Shown here one piece after another: positions 36,238 through 47,359 of a stretch of 64,000 bases of DNA. A model generated the notes under the pieces. It did no database searches, was not told the origin of the DNA, and was given only the letters and a program-made list of their open reading frames with translations. The DNA is taken from the NCBI GenBank assembly GCA_039619475.1, contig CM077115.1, positions 27,417,083-27,481,082 of the forward strand. Direction: 5' to 3'. A program made the position numbers and the translations under genes. This stretch comes from Icerya purchasi. Its lineage: Eukaryota > Arthropoda > Insecta > Hemiptera > Monophlebidae. Every line of letters starts with the position of its first letter. The first letter of the stretch is position 1.

Positions 36238-36497
36238 ATTTAATATATTCAACGATCAGTATGTTAAACGATTCTTCATTAAATCGTAAATAATAAATAT
36301 AATACTTCACTTTCATACTTAATATGCTTTGGAAGAGAGCGAGTACGATCTCATCATCAGCAACACTAGCTAACTATTATCTCCAGAATTAAACAAGTGA
36401 ATAATTAAGCGATAATTAATAGATGGCGCTTGCAATCGAAAAACATATTTATATTTTGTCGTAATTGTTTAAACACAACTCAATGTGTTCATTTCAG

Positions 36498-36659
36498 ATT
36501 TTATGGTTGACAAATGTAATTATCTGGATGGTTCTGTTAATGATCTCGATGATGATGATGGGCGTATATGGTTTCCTTGTAATGACGGTTGTTTATTTTC
36601 AGTCGAAAGAATGGACCAAGTGGTTGGACAAGAATACCGTTACTAAGCTAGTTTTATGA
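36498..36659 (+). CDS. MARCH-type E3 ubiquitin ligase, exon 3 (second membrane segment, stop)
   Basis: Codes for residues 142-194 and the TGA stop. The acceptor is TTCATTTCAG at 36497 and the phase is 0, as required by exon 2. It opens with a long hydrophobic stretch (about residues 142-175, ILWLTNVIIWMVLL... through VYGFLVMTVVYF), rich in Met, which is the second membrane span. It closes with a short charged cytosolic tail (QSKEWTKWLDKNTVTKLVL). The layout of RING-CH, two spans and a cytosolic tail is that of the MARCH2/3 type. The full product, 194 residues, is somewhat shorter than vertebrate MARCH2/3 (about 250). Possible poly(A) signals stand at 37064-37069 and about 37097. Confidence 0.8.
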   Translation: MLWLTNVIIWMVLLMISMMMMGVYGFLVMTVVYFQSKEWTKWLDKNTVTKLVL

Positions 36660-36865
36660 TTGATTCTACACCGTTCTATAAAAAACCTCGTTCACAACTG
36701 GCAATTGCACACGTTACTTGTCAACTCGTCAAACTTGCGGAAACTATTTACACACAGAGTTGACTGTTATGCGTACTTGGAAAATTTTAAATCCTTTTTT
36801 TCCTTTTGTTTTCATCATTGCGTCTAGATGAAGTGAGAAAAAAGATATTACAATTTCGTTTACGA

Positions 36866-36940
36866 TTTAGCTGATACCAATCCATTGCTGGGCTTTCCCC
36901 AGCATCTTCCACTCGTTCCGGTCTTGCGCCTTCGTAATCT
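36866..36940 (-). pseudogene. C-terminal tip of an RTE-type LINE
   Basis: On the minus strand a short frame reads ITKAQDRNEWKMLGKAQQWI and then stops. The 'AQDR..W..L..A..QQW' ending is typical of RTE-type ORF2 proteins. Only about 24 codons remain. It lies about 210 bp past the MARCH stop codon, probably inside or near the 3' UTR. Confidence 0.45.
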
Positions 36941-37690
36941 ATGTTTTCTTCAAAATAACAGAGAAAAACGCAGTCTATTTCATCTGATTTTCGAGTCTCT
37001 CAACCGAAGTTGCGCTAAAACTAAACGCACCCTAACAGAAGGAACCGAGTAGTGTTTTTATAGAATAAAAAAGGTTTGCCAACGAATCTGAAGTTGAAAT
37101 AAACACCAGTTTGTATTTTCAGCTAACGGAAAATATAAGTATCAAGATATGAAATTTTTTTTCTCCCGATGAGGCAATAAAATACAAACACGATCGAAGG
37201 TGTACATTGATTCATTCTTTTCAAATAATGCTCCTAACTTCTTTGAAACAACTTCGTTAGACGAAATTAGAAACGTCACGAAGATGGTTCGATCATTTTA
37301 ATTATAAACAAAGGTGGGCAATAAATGTATCGTCGCAGAGCATTTATCGGCAGAGTTAATGCGAGCAAAATTCAGCATTGATATCATTTGTAGATCAATG
37401 TTGAATAATACACGTATAAGTAATTTTTATTAGAACATTACTTCGTAAAAATTTTGATTAACATTGTATTGTACATTGATTTGTTTGTAAAATATCGTTC
37501 GATCTACATCATTGTTTAATTTATGTCCAATAATTAATACTGTCCACCGATAAATGGCGATCGTTTTTTTATTCTATTGTTCACTGATATTGTAATTCGG
37601 GCCGACGTAAAAGTCTGTATTTCCGTAGAATTCAAACATTCCTTTTGTAAACTATTAGCATATCCGGATAGTATTAAAAAGCGGTTTATA
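36941..37690. other. MARCH 3' flank, no gene recognised
   Basis: AT-rich, with AATAAA-type signals near 37064 and 37097. Nothing else is supported. Confidence 0.4.
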
Positions 37691-38326
37691 ATGCAGCAAA
37701 ATACATTTTCAGTTTATTTCAGTTTAATTTTCTTTTTGAATTCGGCAATTCAGTTTTCGGTTAATTCTGCAATAATAAGAGAAAAATTAATTAACTCAGT
37801 CTGTATTTGTCAACGTCAAGGCCGTGTTCACGGCTGGGGGGCAGGGATTAACCCCCCCCCCCCATGAGAACTGAAATAGTTATTATAAATACAAAAAAAA
37901 ACCGGAAAAAATCAAAAATTTAAAATAAATATTGATGATTTTTTAGGGTGTTCTTACCTTTAAAAGAAAAAATATGTTCCATATTTTTAGGTACTTCAAT
38001 AAATATTTTGTGCAAAATTTTTTATTGCGAGTATAATCATTAGCATATGTAGTTTTTATTAATGTTTATACGGGTAATTCATTTATGTAAATTATTAAAA
38101 TATAAATCAGAATGATGGAAATTATTAATAGGAAGAATATTAGTGAAAAATGTATTGTTAATTATAAAATAAATGTAAAGAAAATTTTAAGCCCCCCCCC
38201 CCCCACCACCAAAAAAATTATGGGCACGAGCCTGGTCAACGCCTATATCAACGGGGAACCCAAAGAAATTTATTATTAAAAAAAAACTCAGTCTGTAATA
38301 CTCTCTGCGGAACCCAACATGAAAAA
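37691..38326 (+). pseudogene. Small ORF with signal-peptide-like start, split by a hAT MITE
   Basis: An ATG at 37691 opens a frame whose first ~25 residues are hydrophobic (FSVYFSLIFFLNSAIQF) and look like a secretion signal. A CIC pair of cysteines follows at about codons 38-40. The frame is cut after exactly 42 codons by a 418-bp MITE. On the far side of the right target duplication, the same frame runs on for 28 more codons with two further cysteines to a TAA at 38327. The two halves therefore stay in phase once the insertion is discounted. The product, if any, is not recognised, and 70 codons can be open by chance. A 12-bp repeat (ACTCAGTCTGTA) occurs in both halves. Confidence 0.3.
37817..38234 (+). 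mobile_element. hAT MITE family H1, copy 1
   Basis: 418 bp, flanked by GTCAACGT (37809-37816) and GTCAACGC (38235-38242), an 8-bp target duplication with one mismatch. The ends are imperfect inverted repeats (CAAGGCCGTGTTCACGG and, reversed, CAGGCTCGTGCCCA). Inside is AT-rich with two poly(C) runs. It is non-coding. Confidence 0.85.
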
Positions 38327-38439
38327 TAAATAAATAAATCAATAATCGGCACGTTTTCATTCTAGCTTATGGTGTTTAGTGAACAAATAATGTAAACGTG
38401 TTAATACATATAACGCACGCTGTATATACGAATATATAT

Positions 38440-38838
38440 CAGGCCCGTGCCCAGAATTTTGAATGGGAGGGGGGAATTTTCTTCACATATTTATTTTATA
38501 AATAACAATACATTTTTCACTAATATCCCCATACTATTAATAATTTCCATCATTTTGATTTATGTATATGATAATTTACATAAATGAATTACCCCGTATA
38601 AAGATTAATAAAAATTACATATGCTAATGATTATACTCGTAATAAAAAATTTTGCATAAAATATTAATGAAGTGACTAAAAATATGGAACATATTTTTTC
38701 TTTTAAAGGTAAGAACACCCTAAAAAATCATCAATATTTATTTTAAATTTTTGATTTTTTTCAAATTTTTGCGTATTTACAATAACTATTTCAGTTCTCA
38801 TGGAGGGTTTGCCACCAACGCCCGTGAACACGGTCTTA
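38440..38838 (-). mobile_element. hAT MITE family H1, copy 2
   Basis: Reverse complement of copy 1 along its whole length, from CAGGCCCGTGCCCAG at 38440 to CCCGTGAACACGGTCTTA. It sits in (TA)n, so the target duplication is ambiguous. With copy 1 it forms a large inverted pair separated by about 205 bp. Confidence 0.85.
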
Positions 38839-38839
38839 G

Positions 38840-38871
<32 letters not shown>

Positions 38872-41010
38872 AACAAAAAAAGAAATTCGTTTTAGATAAA
38901 ACCGAAATCGTCATGTGACACTAAGCAAATAAGAATTATTTCTATGTTTTCTGTCCACCTCGGCCAGGAACAGAGATCACGATGTAACATTGAATCGATA
39001 CGCAACTTCCTTTATCGTTAATTAAAATTTTGTTCGATTAATAACTCAATACAATATTCTATATCTACTGCGCGATAAGGAATACACAATATTTTTATGC
39101 TTTTTTATCAAAGCATACTGACGTCATTATTATTATTATCGATCGAAATTTACATACAACAAATGATTTGTTTAGCCTCGGACTTGAGAAATTTGATACG
39201 CTACGTTGCGCAAAACTTAATATTAAATAAACGTTTTTTATTTAACTTTTGTATAATAATTCAACATACTATTTAATTAGTAAAAGTATAATTCGGTTGC
39301 GCGTTTAATATACAGCACCGTGGAAACATAACATCAATACGGCATGATATTAATTATATTTATTGAACAAAAGAAAAACTGATAATTGAAATTCTAATCA
39401 ATTTTTATTGTTTTTTTTTGTTTTTTTTTTAATATTCCAGTGTTATCGCTAATAGTACAAAATTTTTACCGCTCAACTTTATTTAAGTATAATTTAAAGA
39501 ATTCTCACGCTATTATTAAATTATTTGAAATACTAAAAGTTATTTTATAAACAGAGCATAATAAAAAGTAGTTCAAATTTTTTGATATAGCTGCTTTAAC
39601 TGTTTCATTAAATTTTTTCTTGTTAAACAATCTGTTATCTTATCTAGTTCGTTTATTATAAAAATAAGATTCTGTACAATTTAAATGAAATTACCGTGAA
39701 TTTATCATTCTTAATTTCTTATTATTACCTATATTTATCACAATTAAATTTCGTTCCCATCGCGTACTTGTTTAAAATCATATAGTCGTGTTAAGTTCTT
39801 TTATTAAGCAACCGTATTAAATCCGGGCCTTAACTTTTGTCGTAATTACAGTTCGTTCAATTTAGCGCAGTTTACAGTAAGGCGGTAATGTGAGTTATTT
39901 CGCGATTTGATCATTTGAATCCAAATCTGCAAACTAATTCGAATTACACAAAGTAACTTTGACTGAATTAATTTAGTATCTGATTTATGTAAAAGATAAA
40001 CTTTTTACTCTACGAATGGGAAATAGTGAAATTTATCACAGCTAAAAACGTGACTAACCGGAAATAATAGTAATAATCAGTACTAATAATAATCTCATAA
40101 TTAGATAGGAAAAACTGTAAAAAGCCTATTTTAAAATTTTTTCTTATTATTCAAGTTTAAAATATTAACCATAAACAAACATTTGTCTACTTTCAAGTTT
40201 AGAACTTTTGCAGCACTATCGGATACGTATTTATTTAATACAAAATAAAAGCTTATGTAAAAGGATTTCTAAAACTTATTAATATTCAGCATTGAATCTT
40301 TACAAATTCCACTTTACGTGAATTTTAAAAATTTCAATTATTCCAAGTTTTCCTAATAGAACGACAAATGTATATATCAATAACTAATGTCAATTAACAA
40401 GTAGCGTATTCGAATTACTCTTATATACTCCGAATAAATAATCAAACGCTAGTAGTAAAAATACCTTGAAACGAATAATAAATATCGACTTTTCCTCATT
40501 AATAAAATCGATTTTTATTTTTAACGTAATCGGAGTTTGATTTTTTTTTAATATTCCTGTCGTCGACGATTTAATTTTAAGATTTCTATGCTCATGTATT
40601 TTTTTTTTTTTCATATTTATTAATTTACCGTTTATAATTAAGTTCCAATTTGTGATGCATTTTTGTTACTTACGTGTAAAATATAAATAATTTACAAAGT
40701 AGCGGATTTAAGTAAAATTATTTGCACCCAAGTCTAAATAGACTGTTTCATTACATCTATCCTTACTGCAAAACGAGCATTACCGCAGACCGCATGTTGT
40801 TATATCTCAAGAAAGTTTGTCAACGGCCTCCTTTGAGTATAAATCTTTTTGTTTAGACGTTACAATTCCGGATTTAGTAACAAAATCAATAACAAATTTT
40901 TATAAGTTATAAATAGTTTTCGAAACCACTTCGGACACGAAAGTTTACACAGAGAAGCCCTTAAAAGATGTACCTTAATATTTCGTTATTAGACTAAGTT
41001 TAATATCGTT
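38840..41010. other. AT-rich intergenic stretch, nothing recognised
   Basis: After a short (TA)n at 38841-38866 there is 2.1 kb with no open frame of note, no inverted-repeat element and no LINE motif. Confidence 0.4.
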
Positions 41011-41012
41011 TA

Positions 41013-41013
<1 letters not shown>

Positions 41014-41087
<74 letters not shown>

Positions 41088-41088
41088 G
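41014..41088. repeat. (AAT)n microsatellite
   Basis: About 25 AAT units without interruption. Confidence 0.95.
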
Positions 41089-41189
41089 TGGTACAGAAAA
41101 AATTTCTGTATTGGTAATATTGTGAACACATTTTGTGAATTGAGTAGTGATCGCGCGCCTAAGTTATCGGAAAATATTTATGCTTTACT

Positions 41190-41960
41190 CATTCAACATC
41201 AGTTGTATCTATTGCACGCTGCTTCTACTACATCGTTACAACTCACACCAAAGCCAATAATTTCCTCCTAATTACTGACACCCTGCAGTCTTTAAACATG
41301 ATTAAAAGCCAAAAGTACAACAACCTGCTAGTACCAAAAATATACCACTACTTGTGCCAATTGTATCTAATGGACAGTCACGTGTCGCTACTGTGGGCTC
41401 CTGGGCACATTGGAGTGCCTGGTAATGAGAGGGTTGAAGGAGTAGCACGTTCTTCCTTGCTTTCGCTAATGCCAGAAGACGCGAAGCTACCGTCATCAAC
41501 GACATATACATTCATGAAGGTGTACGAAAACCAGTGGAAAACTGAATGAGCAGTTACTACACCATTCTTAATAATCATTAAGCCTGCAGTTGAATTATAG
41601 TGGCCACCGGAAGGAACATTCTGATCCGACTTTAAGATTCTCAGCCGACTACGAATCGGTCACATCGCTACCTCCGATAAACATATAATCGACAAAACGC
41701 CGCCTCCGCTATATGCCCCTTGTATGGCCAGACAAGCGGACCGACAGTTTCTTACATACTCCTTATCTGCCGAAAGTTTATTGTGTTATGAAAACAACTT
41801 GGTCTACTGGGAAACATAGAGCAGATCCTCTCAAATGAGGCAATTGCCTTCGTCAGAATGAGCGACTTAACTCAACATATTTAAATGATCCATTTCCTCC
41901 GTATGCGCTGTAATGACCATAGCAATTACACAGAGCACATACAATTTAGGAGGGGGGGAT
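41190..41960 (+). pseudogene. LINE RNase H domain and C-terminus fragment
   Basis: LLITDTLQSLNMI (the SDS.SAL block) is followed by VSLLWAPGHIGVPGNERVEG, the catalytic-histidine block of LINE RNase H, in one open frame (41298-41549). After a stop, LRFSRLRIGH and a Cys-containing stretch continue in other frames to about 41960. The RNase H active site is partly kept (D and H seen, the last D replaced). It is closer to Jockey/R1-type RNase H than to family A. Confidence 0.7.
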
Positions 41961-41984
41961 CAGTTGTAACGAAATGCTGATAGT

Positions 41985-42060
41985 TTGTTTTTTTTTGTTT
42001 TTTTTTTTTTGGCTCGCATAACCATTTGGCCATTTTCAACACAAATAAGCTTTAAACTGA
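41985..42060 (-). mobile_element. Probable 3' tip of family A LINE
   Basis: T-runs and GGCTCGCATAACCATTTGGCC resemble the poly(A)-adjacent family module. The rest is lost. Confidence 0.35.
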
Positions 42061-43158
42061 AACTAACGTTAACAAAAATAAATAGAATAAAAAATAACTC
42101 TAAACAACTGCCACCTAAATCACAATGTTACAATCGACTATGAATCTGAAGAATGCAACTAAAGCCTGATCCTCGCAACAAAGCAAATACTGAACTATAA
42201 GGAGGAAAAACCGATAAGGAAATTATGTTTCGGAAAAATATAAATCTGCACCTGTCAAATAATTTACAAGAAAATAACAAATGATTGATGCCCTTCGAGT
42301 TACTAATTATTTAACGTTTGACTTTGAAAATTTTGTGAAATTCGCGTATGACTCATATGAAAATGACAAATGAAGGTAACAAATTTCCTAAGAGGCCTTT
42401 GAGAGATAGTTAGTGGCACATGATAATACCATAGTCTTGACCGGATAGTTGATTGGACTGTATTACAATATCTACCTACTTTTAAGTTATTCTCTATATT
42501 TATCCAATTTTGTCGATGACATTAATTTTCCGAAACAAATCGGTAAAAGGGATGAAAGGATATGAAACGCCTCCGGAAGCAGCTTCCTTGACCACGCGAG
42601 TTGCTTTATTCTAATCAACATTTTATTTCGTATTGACATAATTTTAGGCGTTCATTGTTCTTGGTTGAAGGAAGAGACTACGGATAGATTTTTCCATCAT
42701 TTTAATTTCCGTTAGGCGTATTTACAGAAAGAAAGATGAAATTAAAATTCCCAATCAGTCGGTAGAATTAAAATTTGTAGGATGAGCATTATTTCTATTT
42801 TTAGGTTCTTTTCATATTTATACAAGTATTAAATGCTTAAATCAATGTCTAAAAGCGTCAGTTTAGGCATTTAGTCGAGAAATATTTTAATTCACCTATA
42901 ACTGATTCCCATTGGTTTTTTTTAATCACTTTCTGAGGAATATTCAAACCAAAGTGTTCCTTCCTTTTGTCGTAATTGTAAAGATAACATAAAAATAATT
43001 AACTGCATGCGGAACAAATTTATCGTCAAAACAGACGTAACCAAAAAAACAAAAAAAAACATGGGATACAGAAATGTTTTCTTTAATTCTTTAAGCAGAA
43101 GTTAATATTTTTATTAAGTACAAAACTTTTACTTTTTCTTACCTTTCAATATGCCCAT
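42061..43158. other. Intergenic stretch, nothing recognised
   Basis: No supported gene or transposon. Confidence 0.4.
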
Positions 43159-43159
43159 C

Positions 43160-44240
43160 GTGTCTCGTAAACTTTTTAGCGGAGGAGGGGGGGGGCGTTA
43201 ACCAAAAATCTTCACCCAAAAATAATAGGGAGAAAAAAGACATTAACTAGAAAGAAAAAAATCGGTCAGAAATTGAAACTATGAAGTGATAAAGATGGAA
43301 ATGGCAGGACGAAAGAGACAACATAAGATACGAAGTCAAAAAGTTAGCATTTGGAATAAAACATAACACGTTCCATTAACAAAAAAGGATATCCAAAAAA
43401 TACATGGTAAAGACGCAGAAAGCTTCGCCGTTCAAATGAAGACAACAATATAGAGAAAGCGTAAAGGCAAAATGATAGCGAGAAGAAGGCAGCTGAAACG
43501 CAAACGAATAATAGAGATAACAGAACAAAGACCAATGGAAAATTATAGAACCATAGTTAGGAAAGAGGAAATAAGGTTGGGCAAACAGGTAAAAGGATCG
43601 TTAATTAGAAAAGGACGAAAAATAAACGCGAGACCAGATTCTAAAATTAATTTTTTTCCAAAGAGAAAGGGAATTTGAACTTCGAATTTTCGAAAAGTAA
43701 ACATGCGAGGAAACAATTATACGTACATGACTAGGCACCCACAACAAATCAGTATTAGTTAAATGGAGAGAGGAAAGGTTTGTATAAAGTTAAAAGAGAA
43801 GTAAGGCAAGTGTCGTAGGAATTAATTACAACGGAAAGGTAGAAATTGAGATGGAAGTAGGGATTTTCTTTAAGATAGAATTGAACAAGTTCAGATGACG
43901 TCAATTGCAGGCGTTTTGAAAAAAAAAAAGCTCAAATACGATGTCCAGATAAACAGAGAAGGCGTATTTGACTTAGCCAGTAACGCTGGAATTGGAGAAG
44001 ACTTAAGAGCACAGAGACAAAGACGAAGACATGAATTTTCGATAATATCTAATTTGAAAAGAAAAGACTTCGAGCCATTACCGTAAATAAAGGAACGATA
44101 GTCAAATTTAGAGCGAATGATAGATATGTGCAGAGAAATGTGTGAATAGAGATCGCCTTCCCATTTTGTAGGAGATGGAACAAAAGAAAAGTGAAATAAA
44201 TTGCGCGATCCGGCATTAAATTAATAATACGGGTAGTAGT
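43160..44240 (-). pseudogene. Decayed family A LINE (ORF2 C-terminal half)
   Basis: Block-by-block matches to the copy at 61.9-64.0 kb can be read on the same strand. GTTAACCAAAAATCTTCACCC matches the 3' module. The TGACTAGGCACCCACAACA segment matches the PGHSG region (GTGGCCAGGTACCCACAGC). The GAGACAAAGACGAAGACATGA segment (about 44013) matches the RT thumb. Deletions and stops remove any open frame. Confidence 0.65.
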
Positions 44241-44469
44241 GAAGTATAAAAGAATGTTGACTGCTGATATACGAAGGATGGGCCAAAACAACTGCAACTA
44301 CTCTCCGTACAGAGTATGGACGTTACTAGCGGTCAAAAAACAAGTGAAACATGAAGTTTATTCTTTTTCCAACAGCCGAACAAGCGCCATCATAGCAATA
44401 CGAACCGAGATAGAGCTGTTTTAAACGAACTGTAGTTAAAATTCGCATACAGACTAAGAAATTGTATGA

Positions 44470-44770
44470 GGTACCCACGTCATCCACACACGACGCAGTC
44501 CCAGCTTAAAAATTCGCCGTATACTGTTTCGAGGAATGTTCAGTTCAGCTTCCATTTACCGTGCCGACAACTGGGAATTTTCGCAAATGACGGCTGTGAC
44601 TGTGTTGACATTCTCCTTCGTGCAAAGAGCATTGTTGATTGAATTTAGAAAAAAGTTGTGCTACAAAATTGGATCAGACTTGGGTGTAGAACTAGGTTAT
44701 ACAGAGTATACTGTTGAATCGAGTAAAGTCCAATCGGTTTTGGAAAGAATCCATCGAAAAGAATGAGTAG
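44470..44770 (-). pseudogene. Tc1/mariner-type transposase N-terminus fragment
   Basis: On the minus strand near 44640-44475: ENVNTVTAVICENSQLSAR, a stop, then MEAELNIPRNSIRRIFK and LGLRRVWMTWVPH. This follows the 'V...i..n..lS.R.i...L.i...tv.rIl...L...R.c..WVPH' pattern of the helix-turn-helix region in mariner-like transposases. It is distinct from the mariner at 19 kb. Only about 55 residues are readable. No terminal repeats were found. Confidence 0.45.
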
Positions 44771-45220
44771 CTCTCTGAGGTAAGTAGAAGGAGGACAATT
44801 TTGCGGAGTAATAAGAATAAAAATTTAATCACTACTGTAAGTACCTGTATAAGGACAAAACAGTTCTAATTAAAACTCATATTAGGAGATGAAAATGTTA
44901 AATCCAAAGAGCTAAAAATAGACGGACATTTGTAGTAGATGGTAAAGGAATTATTAAGGAGGAAAACATTATTTGAAAGAATAAGGTTTTCGATGACAGA
45001 GCCGTTGCTAAATGATAAACAGCCGAGGGATAGAGTTGACTTCGATCGGTGATTGAAAATTATGCTCTGATGTAGAGAGCATGAGATGGATGTTTCTATA
45101 ACGGATAAAAATAATCTATTCAGTAAATTTACATTGTTGCCACTGTAAAATTTGAATGATAAAAAAGGTGTAGCAGATATGATTGAAATAATCTGCCAGT
45201 AAATACTGCATGGAAAACCA

Positions 45221-45293
45221 CCTATTGTGGCATAGTTGGTTAGAAAATGGTGTTTCTTTCAAGTATAACCCGGTTCGAATCCGGCTGCTGCAC
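45221..45293 (+). tRNA. tRNA-like pseudogene / SINE head
   Basis: An A-box (TGGCATAGTTGG, 45228-45239) and a B-box (GGTTCGAATCC, 45272-45282) stand at the spacing found in tRNAs, and four of five T-arm pairs form. The acceptor stem does not pair and the anticodon arm is poor. It is a tRNA-derived pol III promoter rather than a working tRNA. Confidence 0.55.
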
Positions 45294-45357
45294 ATTAAAA
45301 ATTTAAAAAAATTTCATTTGCGCTAGGCCAAAGTGACCGAGTTTATATATATATATA
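45221..45357 (+). mobile_element. tRNA-headed SINE with shared 3' module
   Basis: The tRNA-like head is followed by an A/T-rich spacer, then GCTAGGCCAAAGTGACCGAG, TTT and (TA)n. That 3' module is the same as the one ending the non-tRNA elements at 3.6 and 45.6 kb, which suggests it is the end recognised by a partner LINE. Confidence 0.6.
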
Positions 45358-45597
45358 GGGTGCGGCAGCATAACTTAAACTTCCTTTTTTTTAAAGGGGC
45401 CACTTTTTTTCTACTAAATTTTGTTAAAGAGAAATAATAACAGAAAATCGAAATAACGGATACTCTAGATACCCCATTGGCTATGCTTCTTCCCTTCTCG
45501 CAGTTTTTTTCGATTTTCTGTTATTATTTCTCTTTAACAAAATTTAGTAGAAAAAAAGTGGCCCCTTTAAAAAAAGGAAGTTATGCGGCAGCACACA
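45358..45597. mobile_element. 240-bp foldback element inserted in (TA)n
   Basis: Arms of about 90 bp are near-perfect inverted copies (CTTTTTTTCTACTAAATTTTG and onward, mirrored at 45518-45570). The outer ends carry GGTGCGGCAGCATAACTT and, reversed, GTGTGCTGCCGCATAACTT. It sits in TA repeats, so TA target duplication (Tc1/mariner type) is possible but cannot be shown. Confidence 0.8.
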
Positions 45598-45604
45598 GTA
45601 TATA

Positions 45605-45875
45605 TTATAAACATATAAAAACTCGGTCACTTTGGCCTCGTAAAGGGCTCTGCCTCTTGACCCCTCTTGCTCACATTTCTATCTCTTTCTTTTCTATACT
45701 TCGGATAAAATGATCAAAATTTACATCATTCTTACCGGCATCGACGCAAAAAAAAAAATAACATAATTACAAGAATCCTATTCTAACATTTAACTTTCGT
45801 TACTTAAAATTGGAACACTTTTTCTAATGGTGGCCGGCCTAAGAATTACATTGTAATTAATATATACATATAAAC
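45605..45875 (-). mobile_element. SINE-like element, copy 3 (TA-tailed)
   Basis: It starts with the 3' module (ACTCGGTCACTTTGGCC on the + strand) and continues through the TCTATCTCTTTCTTTTCTAT and CTAAGAATTACATTG blocks shared with the copies at 3.6 and 22.7 kb. Confidence 0.65.
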
Positions 45876-46085
45876 AAAAATCTAAAGAAAATGAATAATC
45901 TGTGTGGAAAAAAGTAGAAAAAGAAAGGTTTTATTGAAGCAAATGATAATGTAATGAAAAAAGCTAATGAGAAAAACGTGCAACACATTAGAGAGAACTA
46001 CTCACAAAGATTGATCATGTTTAGAAAAAGTTTATTTAAATTTAAATGTAATGCTGTGTAATATTAATTGAAGTATACAATGCAT

Positions 46086-46399
46086 CATGGGCGTCGCCAA
46101 CGGGGTACAAAGGAGTGCCGTTGCCCCCCCTGGAGCTTCGGGACTTTTTAATCAACTGGCCATGATGAGTATTCATAGGCACACGTAATCATGGACAATT
46201 TGGAGGACTTTTATAATAAAGTAGTAGAACAATTTGCCAGAAACCCACGAAAATTATGGTTTAATTAAGATTTTATTCTTATTTAATAAAATATTGGGCC
46301 TTTACAAATTATAAATTTTATTTTTCCTATAACTCATATCCTCTTTCTATCATCTTGCCGGGGGGGGGGGGGGGGGCTCATTGGCTGGCGACACCCTTG
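46086..46399 (+). mobile_element. hAT MITE, 314 bp
   Basis: Flanked by perfect 8-bp duplications CAATGCAT (46078-46085 and 46400-46407). Inverted ends are CATGGGCGTCGCCAAC and, reversed, CAAGGGTGTCGCCAGC. The inside is non-coding and has a G-run of about 17. Duplication length and ends fit the hAT superfamily. Confidence 0.9.
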
Positions 46400-46407
46400 C
46401 AATGCAT

Positions 46408-47355
46408 TGAACAAAAATTATTGTGCAGTTGGAATATTAATGTGGTACATTACTAGTAATTAATACCCAGATAATATATGTAGGCTAATTCTGAACATCT
46501 ATCATTGGATTTTCACATAATCGCAGCAGGTGGAGAAAGGGTTCTTTGGATTTTGGATATATATATAATGTGAGAGAGGAGATTAGGGATTAATTTTTGG
46601 AGTTAGAATTGTATACTTAGATTCATTTTTGAGAAATAGATGCATAATTATTGAAGTTGTAGAGTGTGGAGAGTAAAGGTTAGTTTGTAGGGGTGGTCAG
46701 ATTAGGTTGTGAAAATGGAAGATGACATTTGAACACTGATTTAAGAAATTAGATTAGTTTCGAGCGCTGGCATGTATTTTTTTGGGTTGTGCAGAGTCAC
46801 CTTTCTTAAATACTATTTTCACTACGTACTCACTTCTAATGCTTTTTTTAAATTAATGAGCTTCGCTTCATCTTAAACAAATCGTTCAACCACTCCTCAG
46901 GTTTTGATCGTATTTCATTTTCTTATATCGAAAAATTCTAAATACTTTACTAAAAACACCTTTAAATTTTTCTTCACGCTGGAGATGTATTTCAGAATTT
47001 TGGAATTTCTTCGTACTTAATCACAATTTCAAAAAACAAAAAAATGTAATATCTTTTCGAGCTATTTCTTCTGCACCTTGTTGTTCAAGAGAACTGTTTA
47101 AGAACGAGAGCTAAGTAGACGTTTTGCTTTGCAATGAACGCACGATATTTTTGGTTGCCGGCCCAGCTTTGGTGCTTGCGATTCGATTAATCGTTTATCA
47201 GTGAAAAATTTGCTTGCTTCACTAATATTTATCCATAGTGCTTCTCTTCTTGCTTTCAAAAACCAAAGTATTCTACGCGTTCCTCTTTCTTTCATTTCAC
47301 ACGAATTATTTTTACCAAATACCAACGATTTCTTTCTCTATTCTACTTCAAGGAA
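46408..47355. other. Intergenic stretch, nothing recognised
   Basis: No supported gene or element. Confidence 0.4.
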
Positions 47356-47359
47356 ATTA

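Larger units (their letters stand above)
30759..36497 (+). other. MARCH gene intron 2 (5.7 kb)
   Basis: Begins GTAAAT and ends TTCATTTCAG. About 4.2 kb of it is a sense-oriented LINE (31.6-35.8 kb), and a 287-bp foldback element lies 260 bp before the acceptor. Confidence 0.75.

Noticed and set aside
44536..44766. 76-codon plus-strand open frame
   Set aside because: It lies opposite a recognisable mariner-like helix-turn-helix fragment on the minus strand.
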